Shown here piece by piece: positions 1-12,531 of a stretch of 64,000 nt of DNA. The notes below the pieces were generated by a model. That model saw nothing but the letters and a program-made list of their open reading frames with translations. It ran no database searches and was not told the DNA's origin. The position numbers and the translations under genes were made by a program. Position 1 is the first letter of the stretch; every line of letters starts with the position of its first letter. The stretch comes from Druceiella hillmani. Its lineage: Eukaryota; Arthropoda; Insecta; Lepidoptera; Hepialidae. The DNA lies in assembly GCA_039881145.1 (NCBI GenBank), contig JAYKKI010000013.1, forward strand, positions 38,707,501-38,771,500, in the 5' to 3' direction.

Positions 1-119
1 ATCAGGTATCAGCGTAATGCTATTTACTACTACGTCTGTTCCACGCAAATAATTCGTCTTCGTACGACTTATCTTATTTATGACGTAACCTAACATTTAG
101 TTTTTAATTAATATCATAA

Positions 120-720
120 CAACACATAGTGGAATACGCACCGTCGTTCATTGCGAGCGAATCCTAAACCAAAATAATTTTCCATCCAAAACAAACATGC
201 CACTGATGATTACCATATTGACTTTGCTTCTGTGTTTGCATAATTTAGGATTTCGATTTAATCCATTTGGGATCCATTAATAACAAATGAGGAATCATTC
301 ACCTATGATACCACTTTTAAAATATATAATATATATTAGTGTTAGTTATTTACTATCTACTATGACTCAAGTCAATCCATATAAAAACGATTCAACATGT
401 GATTTGTTTTTATTTATAACGAATTTGGAAAATTATTCCAAGAAATTAATGAAAGGTTTTAATTTTTAAGTACATAAATGGAATATTCATATCACATAAG
501 TTTAAAAAAAATTGTTTACCCTATATGGTTCGTGTTACACTCCACTATCAACTTACCCCAGCGAAACTATGGCAGAACCCAACTGAATTAATACCACCTT
601 TACCACCACTAACAAAATATTTCACTTTGTGTTTTGATCTCATTCCTTGACAGCTTGTTTAAAACAATCATGGTTATTTATGACAAGAGTTTAAATTCAA
701 AATTAGAGCACTTCTTATAG
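120..720. repeat. Segmental duplication block 1, copy A
   Basis: This stretch aligns by eye with 54,785-55,400 in the same orientation, with about four of five bases matching in the best part. Shared landmarks in order are GCGAATCCT, CCAAAATAATTTTCC, AACATGCCACTGA, GGATCCATTAATAACAAATGAGGAA, TTCACCTATGATA, and later TATTTCACT followed by a similar AT-rich tail. It contains a 60-codon open frame at 287-469. The equivalent part of copy B has no matching frame, so I do not regard that frame as a gene. A related but weaker match lies at 13,080-13,330 and 63,300-63,570. Confidence 0.8.
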
Positions 721-2920
721 GGGGTCATGTGCAACCGCTGTAGTGTCTTAAAAAAGTTGTTTACGATCTGTTGTACATAAATTTACTTTTCAAACAAACG
801 CTTCTTCTGAAATTAAATTAACAACATTCCGTAGATTTTTCAATTATGTTACAAATTTTAAAAGAATTAAAAACAAAAGTAAGCCCTTATGAAAAAACTT
901 TTACTATGATGAGAGCTGCCAAAAGCCGAATATGACTGACGGGGTATACGAAGAAGCAAAAAAAAATTTATGAAAGAATTGGTATTAACCTCAGTACAAT
1001 CTAACAAAATGGTAGTCTACAATACAATCTAACAAAGTGCTTGTTTACTTTGATTAGAGCGTAGGCGGAAGTTAATAACTGTTTCTTGGTTTATCAAAGT
1101 GTGCCAAAGACGTTTAAATACGAATTACGCTTCATTACTTAAACGGGTTTTATACGGGAATTATTTGATGTTATGTACCATCAATAAAACATGGAAAAAA
1201 CAGTGAATACACTGTACTCAGAGAATTAGCAACAATTTTGCATATAAACATTGAGTAGTGCGGTTCATTCATTGATAATTGATTTTCTTTTCTACTAGCT
1301 ACACCAGAGGGTCAGTGCCCAGAAGGCATTGTAGAAATTAACTGCCCATTATCTACGTAGCTTCCATCTGCATCCAGATGAAGCAATAAAACAATAAACT
1401 GAGTTGTGAAAATACAATTGCTGTAAAATTTACGTCAATAAAAAGCTTTCGTAGTTTTGTTAAATATAAGGTTAGCTTCATATCACTGTCCACGACGTCT
1501 GCCTGTTTACGGTCTGAACTGGTATTAATAAATTGAAATAGGAATTTATTGCAAAGGATGACCAATTCAGGAGAGAAAACATAGAATCATATTTAATGAA
1601 ATTTTATCAAAACCATATGCCCTCAGAAATGGTGGATCCTCGATTATCAAGATCGATAAAATTAAGAGATCATTCATCACATTCGATTAGTGCTAAGATT
1701 TTGAAAGCGAGAAACTAAAGATGATCAAGATAAAAATTTGTCATTGAGGCCCCGACACTTTTACAGCCATTTCTTCTTAGAATTCATATTTTCGAAATAA
1801 AATAAAATACTAACAATTGCTTAGTTAACTAAAGTGTATACTAGATAAAAAGCTTACATTCTAGCAAACACAAATATTTAATTTTAATTAGCGAATTTGG
1901 TGCCTCACGTAAGTAATTTTGGGAAATTGACGCAAATTTTACTCGTTTTCGAGTTGAATATAATATCGCGCATGTGATAGAGAGAAAGGAAAACATTACA
2001 AGGAAACGTAACGTAATTAAAAATCAGTATGTTTCGTGGTTTTTTTATAGTCATTACAGCCGTGTTTTTGTTCATGCGATGAACGTCATTATAGTCACGT
2101 TTTTGTTGATGCACACGTATGAATGAGATCTGTTTTCACAGGGGTCACCACAGAGCAGGTTTCAGCCGTTTATGGTTTCCTTAGAACTCATAATACACAA
2201 TATTGAAATGAGTCTAAAAATACTTCCCCTGTGGTTATTTTATTTTTTTGCCTTTCCTACTGTTGGAAGTTGAAGACAATCAGGGCCGTAACTAGCTACT
2301 ACTACTTCGATAAAACTGCACGTGGAAGATAAAATCATTATTGCAACCTTTCTGGTTAACTGACCTGGTCATATGATGAAATCCGAAATAAAACTAAAAT
2401 AATAGTAATATTATTATTATTGTTTCAATATATTCTTATATCTCTATATCTTGATACAAAGTAAATAAAACTGGTTACTAAATACATCATAAATAAAACA
2501 CATATATACTGTAGAAAATATTCATATATATTTTACCGTTAACGCAGCGTTCGTGAGAAACTCATTCGCACTACTGTTTTTTCGTTAACTTACGTTACAA
2601 AATTGGTCTCTACGAAAATCCCTTTTATTTCAACAAAATAATATATAACCTACTTCCATCTGTAAGGTTCATTCCAAATATCGGTGAACGAAATTTTAAA
2701 TCGCAATAGTGGTTTTGGAGATTACCTCCTACATCCAAACTTACAAACTTACAAACTTTGGCTCTCTATATTATTAATAGATTACGATTTTACCTCGTTA
2801 GTTTTCTTTTTCAAATTTCTTTTTTGTATTAAAATACTGAACTTTTAACTTTTTAAATTAAAAATTAATATAAATATTTAAAAATTAAAATTAAAAAAAA
2901 ATCATTTCCGATATTTGGAT
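721..2920. other. AT-rich non-coding stretch
   Basis: No supported gene. A small direct repeat of TACAATCTAACAAA occurs near 996 and 1,023. A 70-codon frame on the minus strand (1,353-1,565) has no recognisable domain. Confidence 0.5.
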
Positions 2921-2922
2921 AG

Positions 2923-2979
2923 TATATATATATATATACTATATATATATATATATATATATACATATATACATATATC

Positions 2980-3045
<66 letters not shown>
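2923..3045. repeat. (TA)n microsatellite
   Basis: About 120 bases of alternating TA, broken by a few TACATA and TCTATATG interruptions. No counterpart is obvious at the equivalent point of segment B. Confidence 0.95.
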
Positions 3046-3046
<1 letters not shown>

Positions 3047-5390
3047 TGAAGTTAATTTAGTAAGAAACAAAATATACTGCACCGTTTTGTGAAAATTTAG
3101 ACTAACACAATCAGGTAGGCCTTTAAAAATCTGCCGTTTAAACTTAAATTAGCTTTGCGAAGTCCTTTATAATAATAAATAATAATAATTTTAAAACTAA
3201 GAACCTTTATACATTTAATTGGCTTCTTTAAGGAATTAAATTTCATTTTACACGATATAAAGATTTTGAAAAGTAAATTGAGTCTTGAATAAATTTTAGC
3301 ATTCTGTTTGCATGAATATGTGATCTATTTTGAATGTCTTTGTATCAAAAATAAATTATTATATAGTAATAAAATATACCGTTAGATAAAAAGTGTAGAT
3401 CAATTTAAGGAAAAATCTTGTCACTTTTGAATAAGGTAAATTTGCATGTTACATTCTTCTACAGAAAAAAACAAACAGTCGTAAGTAAATAATTTAAAAT
3501 ATTAAGTTGATGTACAAAGTTGATCGTAATCGTGTTGTTATTTTTGACGAAATTTTGAAATTTTGCAGAATTTACGTGTTTTTTTAAAAACATTAAATTA
3601 CTTTTTATTAAAAAAAAGATATTGAAAATATATTTACCTTCCTAAGGAGAATCGGTTTCAAAAATCAATTTTTTTGGTGATGACTCGGTTTTTTTTTCGA
3701 TGTTTTTTCAAAATGCGTCAGTACAAAATTAAGCGTTATGCAATTGTTTACAAGAAAAGTTCATCGTCAATTTTTGCCAAATAAAATTTTCCTTTAGTTA
3801 TGGGATTCTGAAATATAGAAAAATGAGCGAATTTACAATGGTGCATTGAATTTTTCCATTAATTTGAACCTAGACTCTAGAAGTAATAATTTTGATCCGT
3901 AAATCTAATAGGAAGTGACTGATTTCGATGTTATTTAATTTAGTGTATTAAGTAAAATTCAATACACCATTTTAAAATTGAGCACTTATCGAAAATGTCA
4001 AGAAAAAACAGCTACTTGACGAAAAATGTATGTAGAAAATTTCTGGTAGAGAATGTTACTAAATTTTAATTTTTCAGAACTTTAAAGAAAAATCATAAGT
4101 CGGCAAAAAGTAATTATATCGTTTTTATTCCTTGGAGGGCGATATGAGTTCCTCGTTGGAAAACTTCAGAATTTATTAAAGACACTGAAAATAAAAAATG
4201 TACGATAAAGAGAACTTTAATGTCTGTTAATTCTTTTCTAAACTATACGACGTCTGACCTAAAAAAATTATGTAGGAAATTAATGCCATCTGTTCTTAAT
4301 GAGATAAACTTTATTAAACGAGATTTATGGTGGCGGCACAGTTAATATAGACTTAGTTCCAAAATTTTATATTGTATCTAAACATCCGGGAAGGTAATAT
4401 TACCACTACCCTTATCTCTTCTCATATTTTATGCTTAACATGGTAAACTATACTTGAAAATTATACATTTATATATCTATTAACAAAATTAATTAATATT
4501 ATAATTATAGTAATTTTGGAAATTTTGGAGATAAGATGTCACTATTTTAATACCTAAACCCCAATAAATGTTCACGCTTATAATTTTCTAGTCGCTATCA
4601 AACTTTTAATAGTCTATAGCATTGATAATGTATAACTTATTCAATATAGTAGGATGAAGGGCCTACGTATAATCGTAAACGATTAATTCAAATTTGAATA
4701 CGTGAATAGTAAAGTTGCAAAGATGTCGAGTTTTGTTTTGAGAGCAAGCAAGGATTTCAAAATATAAGAATCTTATAATAATTAATATAAGAATATTTAA
4801 TATAAAATTTAATATAAGAATATAATGAACATAGTCTGCTTGAATACGGGGGTGCGGTGTAAAATCTTAAATTCATGAAAATATTCTGACGGCATGGTTT
4901 CTGTGACCGCATCGAAAAAATCTAAATATTTATTGTTTTTGTGTATTTTCTCTTAGAGTAGGATTAAATAAGAATTTATTTTACATGAAAACTTTATTTT
5001 ATTTATTAATTTAACTAAAATCTCTGCCCCAAACAAGAAGACATACTGGCTCCATATTCCTTTTCATACTTGTTAACAATGATAGCGGTTCACTAATTTA
5101 ACACTTTCAATTTAAGATTCCCTGCAAAAATAGCCAAGTGCATGTCTATTGTTTCTTTTTTTCTAAGTATTACACCAAAATAGGAATTCTTCTTTCAGTT
5201 AAAAGTCTAAGTCACATCTTTAGTGAACTTTTTTCATCTGTGGATTTATTTGGATCTTCAACGTTACTCCTTAAAAATAATCTTATTGATAATCGTATTA
5301 AGGAATTTTCACACAGGACAATCATATAGCATATTAATAGCACAATCTTTTGTTTACATTTTTAATCATTTAATTTAACTTTGTTTTACA
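3046..5390. other. AT-rich non-coding stretch with a short AT minisatellite
   Basis: No supported gene. Around 4,762-4,822 the motif AATATAAGAAT recurs three or four times imperfectly. The 63-codon frame at 5,138-5,329 is not recognisable. Confidence 0.5.
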
Positions 5391-5392
5391 TA

Positions 5393-5511
<119 letters not shown>

Positions 5512-6130
5512 TTGGAATAAAATATTAACGATGCAGCTTTTACTTTACCTATAAAGATGTGTAAATCTTTTCAGGCTCACAATTATATTCCTACAATCAT
5601 AAAACATATGTTAAAATATTGTTCAACTAAAAAAACTTTGATAACAAAAATGTATTTTTAGAGTCTGTCGAAGGAAAAGAACCAAGAGAGGGAAACGATA
5701 TTTTTAATGGATTATGTAATTCTGCACTAGAGAATCATTTTCTTTCTTTGGATAATCAGCCTAACCTCATTCATGTCAACTAGTTTAATACTAGTATTCA
5801 ATAGCTACTAAGGCAACAGTAATTAAAGGAATATATCAACATTTCCGTTTCCCATTTTTTAGAAAAAAACAACGTATATTACAATATTGGTTACAATTTC
5901 TAAATCTTATTCGTTCTGATAAAATTACCGGTGGATCGATTCAACTTAGTCCCATCGCCGAATCTTCACTTTACATCGTTATGTACACGTTGTCGAACCA
6001 TGCAACAAATATATCTACAATATATATACTATCATATACATAAATTATATGAATGCTATTTATGCTATAAGTTTTCCAGCAGACTTATGTACCTGTTTTG
6101 CATTTATTAACACCTGCTATAATTATACGA
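5512..6130. repeat. Segmental duplication block 2, copy A
   Basis: Aligns with 58,425-59,065. Shared landmarks in order: TTGGAATAAAA, GCAGCTTTTACTTTA, TAAATCTTTTCAG, AATCATAAAACATATG, TATTCAATAGCTACTA, TATTCGTTCTGATAAAA, GGATCGATTCAACTTAGTCCCAT, and finally TATTAACACCTGCT followed by a TAATTA-ACGAA tail. The run GATCGATTCAACTTAGTCCC is identical in both copies. Confidence 0.85.
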
Positions 6131-6346
6131 ACACACCTTCGCAAAGCTAATTTTTTTAATTTCGTAACTAACGCTTTAGTCATTGGTCTGGCTCCAACGC
6201 GAAGGAAAAAACTTAATGATACTTCTGGGAAATAAACAGGAGGGTCTGATTAATTTAGAAGAACAGTAGAGTTATTTGGATACTGTTATATTATACATAG
6301 TTTACCTTGCGTTTTTTATTTATAATAAAATAGAAACTTCGTCCCA

Positions 6347-6391
6347 ATGTTGACTCTGACACGTCATGAGTGTCAGAGTCAGAGTCAACAT
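6347..6391. repeat. Hairpin with 15-bp arms
   Basis: The left arm TGTTGACTCTGACAC (6,348-6,362) is the reverse complement of the right side, apart from a 6-base duplication (CAGAGT) in the right arm. The core GACTCTGACAC/GTGTCAGAGTC is perfect around a 7-base loop. Confidence 0.8.
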
Positions 6392-6510
6392 ACTTAATTT
6401 TGCTCTTCTTCCAAAATGAAAATATTTTAAGAAAACTTCTTTAATTTTTGCCAATTTCAGAAGACAGTAATAATAATCATAGTCATATTTACGATTGCTA
6501 TCTTATAATT

Positions 6511-6912
6511 AACTTATTACACGGTATAGAACAAACGTGGGTTTCTTATTTCCCAAGTAGCGACCAATCGGGGAAATTGTAATAAATGAGGTAGCGTGGC
6601 AATTAGTATATTGTCACAAAATAAGCTAGAAGAGAGTTAGAATAAAACTTATTACACGGTACAGAACAAACGTGGGTTTCTTATTTCCCAAGTAGCGACC
6701 AATCGGGGAAATTGTAATAAATGAGGTAGCGTGGCAATTAGTATATTGTCACAAAATAAGCTAGAAGAGAGTTAGAATAAAACTTATTACACGGTATAGA
6801 ACAAACGTGGGTTTCTTATTTCCCAAGTAGCGACCAATCGGGGAAATTGTAATAAATGAGGTAGCGTGGCAAAATAAGCTAGAAGATAAGCTAGAAGAGA
6901 GTGAGAATAAAA
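6511..6912. repeat. 135-bp tandem repeat, three copies
   Basis: Copies begin at 6,511, 6,646 and 6,781, each opening with AACTTATTACACGGTA. Copies 1 and 2 appear to differ by a single base (TATAG versus TACAG), so the duplication is recent. Copy 3 lacks a roughly 17-base piece after GCGTGGCAA and carries a small internal duplication of ATAAGCTAGAAG. I see no equivalent in segment B. Confidence 0.95.
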
Positions 6913-8779
6913 CAAAAATGGCGCTTATAATATTTTGATTTGTTATTGAAAAATATTAGCGCCAAATAAAAAAAAATAGGGAATTGAAATGCTTAAGGAA
7001 TCTGTGAATTTGTATTATATGGTTACTTCTAATTTCCTAGTATGATACAAGTTTGGTCGTAATTTCTGCATCTCTGTTATAGAGAAAAGCTATAAAAAAA
7101 TATCTCAGAAGTTATATTACATCACTAAAATACGAATAAAAAAAAATATATTAGATTGCGTGAAAAAATTGAACTGACAAGAAAATCAGGTTGTCGAAGT
7201 TAAATTGTGATTAAGAATCTGCCAGTAGATTTCTGTCAAATTTCATTCAAAATATATCGTACTGATCAAACGGAAATTTATATTTTTTGATAAAAATTTG
7301 CATTACAATTAAGTTGTCCGTGTAAGAAAATCCAAACTAACAAGCGTAATGTTATTTTCCATACATATAGTTTTATTGTAATTAAAGTAGCAAACGGAGA
7401 TTCTGTAATAGAAAATCATGGATTTACATAAATATAAAGTAATGTATAATCTAATATAAGACATTTGTTTCCCTTTTCCATAGTTTCTTCACGTGTATGA
7501 AGTGTAACCTGATACCGTTTTTTTGAATTAGTTCCGCAGCACTATTATATATTTATTACATAGAAATTTCGCGCAATCATGTGAAAACTGCAAAGCGAAT
7601 ATGCTGTGATATTTTTTGCAATACTAAAGCTCCTCTCAGGCCTTGTAAATACATATTCTTGGCTATATAATTACTAACATCATATTTTTTATTAAAACAT
7701 AAAATTCTTAAGACATATTGCGTAAATTATGATATGTAAATATGGATTAATTTCTTGAAAACTTTGTATTTAAAACCAAAATTATGTTCAATGGTGACGT
7801 CGAGAGTAGAGATGATTATAATATCGATGGGACGTTATGCTTAAATTGAATAACTACTTCGAGTGACTGTCACAGTACTGATCAATATACACAATCATTT
7901 CAAAATAAGCGTTCTTTATGTTTACTCTACTAACTATTTAGTTATTCTTAACTAACGAAGTTTGTGTACTCTATAACTTTGCTTGTCGGCACTGTCACGA
8001 ACAAAAAATTTGTTTTCATCGATCCAGACATGAATATGACATGAATTGTGGTCGATTATAATTCCTTACATAGATTTTATAATTAACCTCCATTACCTCC
8101 CATTTTATGAATATTTACTCGATACTGAAATATGAAATTCGAATTGAAAATCTTTTCATTTGAAATAAATTTACTACCAAAAAACTACCTTGACGGAATA
8201 TGTGGACATTTTTTTTGCTTTTGGAGAAGTTTATATAATCGAAAAATCTAAATATTTGTTGAAAGTTTTGTATAATTTAAACACGATTTAGGTTCTGATA
8301 ACATACAGTTTACATATTTATTGCAGTCGTCAAAACGCATAAATGATAGTATAACTCAGAAAAAAAATTTGGAAATGGGTATGATATATATTTATTTTAC
8401 GACTAGGTTATTATGAGAAGAGAAATATTTTGACACAAACTCCATTACTAAAAGCTTGAAGAATTAATTTCTTGTTTAATTTCTATTGAATTTAATAACA
8501 ATTCAAGTTTATACTGCGTCGTGTCTTTGCAATACGCATAAATTATGCATTAATAGAAAGTAGTGTAAACATTGTGATGCGAAGATTGATTTCTGAAAAA
8601 TGGTTTACAGTTTCTTTTTAACTTGAGCTATTAATTAATATTAATTTATATTCATATTCTCGAAATTATGGAACAATGTGAAGAAGAATATCAGCCAAGT
8701 ACGAGTCCGATTTACGCATCGAAGATTCTGCAATTCGTTTGAAGTAAAATTATTTATCTTAAATTGTCACAAATAATAT
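6913..8779. other. AT-rich non-coding stretch
   Basis: No gene, RNA or clear repeat recognised. It lies between duplication blocks 2 and 3 of segment A; the corresponding interval in B (59,066-60,240) is shorter. Confidence 0.4.
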
Positions 8780-9050
8780 TTATTAATCCATAACGTAATT
8801 AAGAACAAAGTTACGTGTATATTATCCTGAGGATTCCAAAAAATTCCAATATGGAACACTAATGAAATCACTAATTAAATTTAATATCTCCACAAGCTCT
8901 TGGAAAAATTGTCTATTGTGTATATTTAATTCTGTAGCAAAATTTCCCGAGCGGAACATTAATAGAATTACTTGGGTGTTCATCCATCAATCGTAGGTTG
9001 ATTTTTCAGGAATCTATGTAATGGTAAAATTTCGCATATTATAAAAAGTA
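8780..9050. repeat. Segmental duplication block 3, copy A
   Basis: Resembles the repeats at 60,240-60,780. Shared phrases are GGAACACTAATGAAATCACTAATTAAATTTA, CAAGCTCTT, and a second half with AAATTTCCCGAGCGGAACATTAATAGAATTACT. It contains one and a half of the roughly 120-150-bp units that are repeated several times in B. The match is weaker than blocks 1, 2 and 6 and its limits are approximate. Confidence 0.55.
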
Positions 9051-9084
9051 TGGAGGCCCTGTTATTGATACAGACTATCAAAAG

Positions 9085-9405
9085 TTCGATTTTGATTCAG
9101 GGGTAAATTGGGTAATTAAAAAAAAATCATTATCTTGTAGGATGTGAAATTTAATTTTTTTTATTCAAACTATAAACTGGGTAAACTGGTAACTGATTTT
9201 GATTCAGGGGTAAACTGGTAACTGATTTTGATTCAGAGGTAAAATGGGTAATTTTGGGGTAAACTGGGTGATTCAGGGGTAATTCAGGGATAAACTGGGT
9301 GATTTGGGGTAAACTGAGTGACTTAGGGGTAATTCAGGGGTAAACTGGGTGAGTCAGGTGTAAACTGGTAACTGATTTTGATTCAGGGGTAAACTCGGTA
9401 ATTAA
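9085..9405. repeat. G-rich minisatellite, about 20-bp unit
   Basis: Variants of GGGGTAAACTGGGTGATTCA recur about a dozen times with spacers such as ACTGATTTTGATTCA. The first and last parts are flanked by similar AATTAAAAAAAAA-TTATCTTGTGGGATGTGA sequence (9,115-9,160 and 9,397-9,440), so a larger unit has also been duplicated. The G runs stand out in otherwise very AT-rich DNA and lie on one strand only. Confidence 0.9.
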
Positions 9406-9589
9406 AAAAAAAATTTATTATCTTGTGGGATGTGATTTTAATTTTTTTGAAGGATAAATTGAGCAATATATATTATGTATTTTTTATGAATTTGTCTAAA
9501 TATTTTTCCCAAAAATACTTTAAGGTTGCTATTCCCCGCCGGTATCTGTAAAATAATCGCTGGGAAAAAATAAAAAAAAAATTATAAAC

Positions 9590-9951
9590 ATAGATGACTA
9601 GACCTAGAATGAACAAAAATTATCAGGATTGAAAAATTATAATGCGATGACTTTCCATAAACAATTCAATCGTTTATTTCCTCATATTTGCTGAATAATT
9701 GGTTTTTGTGGACATTTTTTCCGTAAAATATATTTCCCTCGATGTAAGTAAGGAACAATTTTTGTACCTACAAATTTGTGTATTTCAAAATTGTTAGTTT
9801 TGCTCAGTCGATATGCTTCTTCCTAATCTCCGCGTATTTGTATAATATATGCATTGGGGCAATAGGAGGCGGGAAGTGCGGTAGACGGGCGCATGTTAAG
9901 CATATAGTCGTTGTGCATTACTATTAATATTTAAGTTGGTGGATGATGAGA
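9590..9951. repeat. Segmental duplication block 4, copy A (single satellite unit)
   Basis: Positions 9,590-9,730 match one unit of the 141-bp satellite at 60,995-61,695: AGGATTGAAAAATTATA, then a diverged middle, then ATTGGTTT and a G/A-rich tail. The match continues into 61,700-61,880 through AAGGAACAATTTT, GCATT and GGAGGCGGG. In A there is one unit, in B five. Confidence 0.7.
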
Positions 9952-10342
9952 TGAAACGTTAATTGCGCGAATATAGACTTGACCGATCTTTTTAAATATA
10001 AATAAGCTACTATTTATAAATCATAGGTGCTCTTCGAATTGGTTTAAGAAATGACTATAAAAACTGTTCGGTTTTCTTGAGTTTAGTGTAAAATTGCGAT
10101 GCAAAACTATTTAAATTGCATAACTATCTAAACAATCTAAATTCCATTTTTGAAACGTTAATTGCGCAAATATAGACTTGACCGATCTATTTAAATAATA
10201 ATAAGCTACTATTTATAAATCATAGGTGCTCTTCGAATTGGTTTAAGAAATGACTATAAAAACTGTTCGGTTTTCTTGAGTTTAGTGTATGTAATTGCGA
10301 TGCAAAACTATTAAACTATCTAAATATTCTAAATTCCATTTT
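9952..10342. repeat. 199-bp tandem duplication
   Basis: Two copies start at 9,952 and 10,151 with TGAAACGTTAATTGCGC. They share TAGACTTGACCGATCT, ATAAGCTACTATTTATAAATCATAGG and CTGTTCGGTTTTCTTGAG, and end near CTAAATTCCATTTT. They differ by small indels and a few substitutions, so the duplication is fairly young. Segment B shows a single diverged equivalent near 61,880-61,960. Confidence 0.95.
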
Positions 10343-10379
10343 GGAAATTATTTTAATGTATAAAAATTTGAAATTTAAT

Positions 10380-10640
10380 GAATGATTGCTTAAAGACAAC
10401 AGAAATAAAATTATTTAATCTCACTTTGACCAAAAAAGTTCTTGGGCAAGTGCGAAAATTAGGTTCACATATCGTGGGCCCCATACATAGATGAAGTTAA
10501 ATGACTTTATTCAACATGGATAGTCACTGATATGGAATTCTTAGCCCAATAAATATTTAATAACACCTATTATAATTATGTAGGAGGACAAATACGCTCT
10601 GTAAAGTTAGGACATTTTGGGACTTTAATCTGTAATAGTA
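10380..10640. repeat. Segmental duplication block 5, copy A
   Basis: Aligns with 62,085-62,330. Shared landmarks: AGACAACAG/GAAAACAGTAAC, ATTATTTAAT-CACTTTGACC, TTGGCCAA-like, then ATGGAATTC, AGCCCAATAAATATTTAATAACACCTA and AGGAGGACAAAT. A third, shorter relative is at 26,165-26,285. The end of block 2 (6,090-6,130) also carries the TTAACACCTGCTATAATTA motif. Confidence 0.7.
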
Positions 10641-11027
10641 CTACATAGGTAGATTGCAATACATCTATTTTTTTTAAATCACATCAATTTTTTTGTATTT
10701 AAAAATTATCATAAGTCATTAATATGCAAACGCATTAACCTATATCTTATATTTCGATAAATGTAAGAAATGTGGCAATATTGCATAATTACCTTTCTTA
10801 GCGATCGATGATGAATTTGAATGTTTTAACTATAATTTAATATGGCAACCCTCACATATTTTTTCAACCAATAAGAACTTTAAATGTTATTGAAAGTTTA
10901 GTTTTGATAATTCAGTCAACTTGAGTAACATGCGTCGCTGGCTTTTTATTGAATAATTGTGATCACTTTTGATATCTAATGAGTGGAATTACGATACGTC
11001 ATTTTTAGTGCTGGTGAATATTTGAAC

Positions 11028-12070
11028 ATGGTACTAATATAAGCCGAATACAATACCGGGAAAGCCGTCAGAATGTACACTCAACGTTATTATAATACCG
11101 GGAAAGCCGTCAGAATGTACACTCAACGTTATGCGAACCGGCGACAACCCAGTGGAGACCAAGTTATTATCAACCTAATTACAAAATTACGTGAGAATAG
11201 ACCCATCGTTCCGCAGAAATCAGGTAAATATAGAATATTGGTAAATATAGAAGAAAATGTGTTAAGTTACTTCAGAATGAAGCCACATTCAAGTACCAGG
11301 CGCTGTGGTAGATTGTTTAACATACATCAGTGCATAAAATTTAAAAAAAGACAACCAATATTCGTACACCATTCAAAAAACATAAGCGTTGGAGGCGGCA
11401 GATTATGCACGTAGAATTAATTACGCTGAATGGGCCTTACAAATGTGTAGTGTGTGTGTGTGTAGTGAAAATCCTCGTTGGATCGAAAATGTTATTTGGT
11501 CTGATGAAAGTTTATTTACGACAAATTCAATGTGGAATCGACGAATTTGTCACCATTGTTTGCAGAAAGGCAGACATCCACATGTCATACACCAGATATC
11601 TTATCAAGTAAGAGCTGTATACACGGTGATTATTGGCTCCGTTTTCATTAACGGCACTTTGAATCGCCAAAGGTATCTGGCGCTGCTCCGTGGTCCACTC
11701 AGGAGATATTTGGACAATATTCCGCTAGCTAGACTGCGAGACGTGTGGTTTGAACATGAAGGTGCTCCACCCCATACTGCATCAGAATTGTTTGGTGAAC
11801 AATTGATAGGCTGGTTCGGTCCCGTACAGTGGGCTCCGCGCTCGCCCGAACTAATACCACTAGATATTTTTTTGAGGCCGGTTGAAACCACTTGTGTTTC
11901 TGCAAGGAACCGCAAAATAAAGCCGAAATGAGAAATAGGATTATACAAGCTTTTGACATAATAAGACGCGCATTCGAGAGGACTCCTGCCTAATGAAATC
12001 CGTTCACGCCAATATTGTTGTCGGCTGCGAACGTTCCTCAAAGAACGAGAAACACTTTGAACATAAAATT
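11028..12070 (+). pseudogene. Degenerate DUF4817-type Tc1/mariner-like transposase
   Basis: The frame starts at an ATG (11,028), meets a TAA at 11,040, and continues through a helix-turn-helix region typical of DUF4817 (AEYNTGKAVRMYTQRYANRR, then RENRP...PQKSG and STRR...FNIHQ) to about 11,365. A frameshift and a TAA (11,383) separate this from the catalytic part (11,386-11,931, read in another frame), which holds WSDESLF (first catalytic Asp, codon 11,503), WFEHEGAPPH (family HDGAP, so the second Asp is Glu, codon 11,758) and RSPELIPLDIFL (third Asp intact, codon 11,863). The E-to-D spacing of 34 residues is mariner-like. Two more frame changes near 11,920 and 11,990 are needed to follow the C-terminal RNRIIQAFDIIRR and NEIRSRQ regions. 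A 42-bp in-frame tandem duplication lies in the N-terminal part. The element cannot be active. I could not define terminal inverted repeats. Confidence 0.85.
11052..11135 (+). repeat. 42-bp tandem duplication inside the transposase
   Basis: AATACCGGGAAAGCCGTCAG recurs at 11,052 and 11,094, with the copies running through CACTCAACGTTAT. The unit is 14 codons long, so it repeats NTGKAVRMYTQRY without changing frame. The copies look identical, apart from the base just before each, so the duplication is young. Confidence 0.95.
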
Positions 12071-12372
12071 TAGGTAAGTTTAAATACATTATAAAACAAA
12101 TACATTTGTATTTTAATTACTATGTATGCGTATTTCTTAGTTTTTTGAAACCCATAAGTGACATTTAATGGACACTTGATAGTTTACAAAATTTACAACG
12201 TTACCAAACTGAAATTCAATGTAAAGTTTATGGGGTGTTAATTTAAACATAATTGTGATTTCATACATAATTTAAACTCTAATAATACTAGACGAATAAT
12301 TGAACAAAATAACATTTTGTCGTATTACACATGATTAATGGCACAAGCGGTTGAAGTTTGAAAGTCTCCTTC

Positions 12373-12531
<159 letters not shown>

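Noticed and set aside
1353..1565. 70-codon minus frame, with another frame reading LHLDADGSYVDNGQL nearby
   Set aside because: It looked briefly like part of a mobile-element protein, but no continuous match to a known family could be made.
11604..12089. 161-codon minus-strand open frame, the second longest in the window
   Set aside because: It lies antisense to the transposase relic, whose plus-strand reading matches family motifs; the minus frame shows none.
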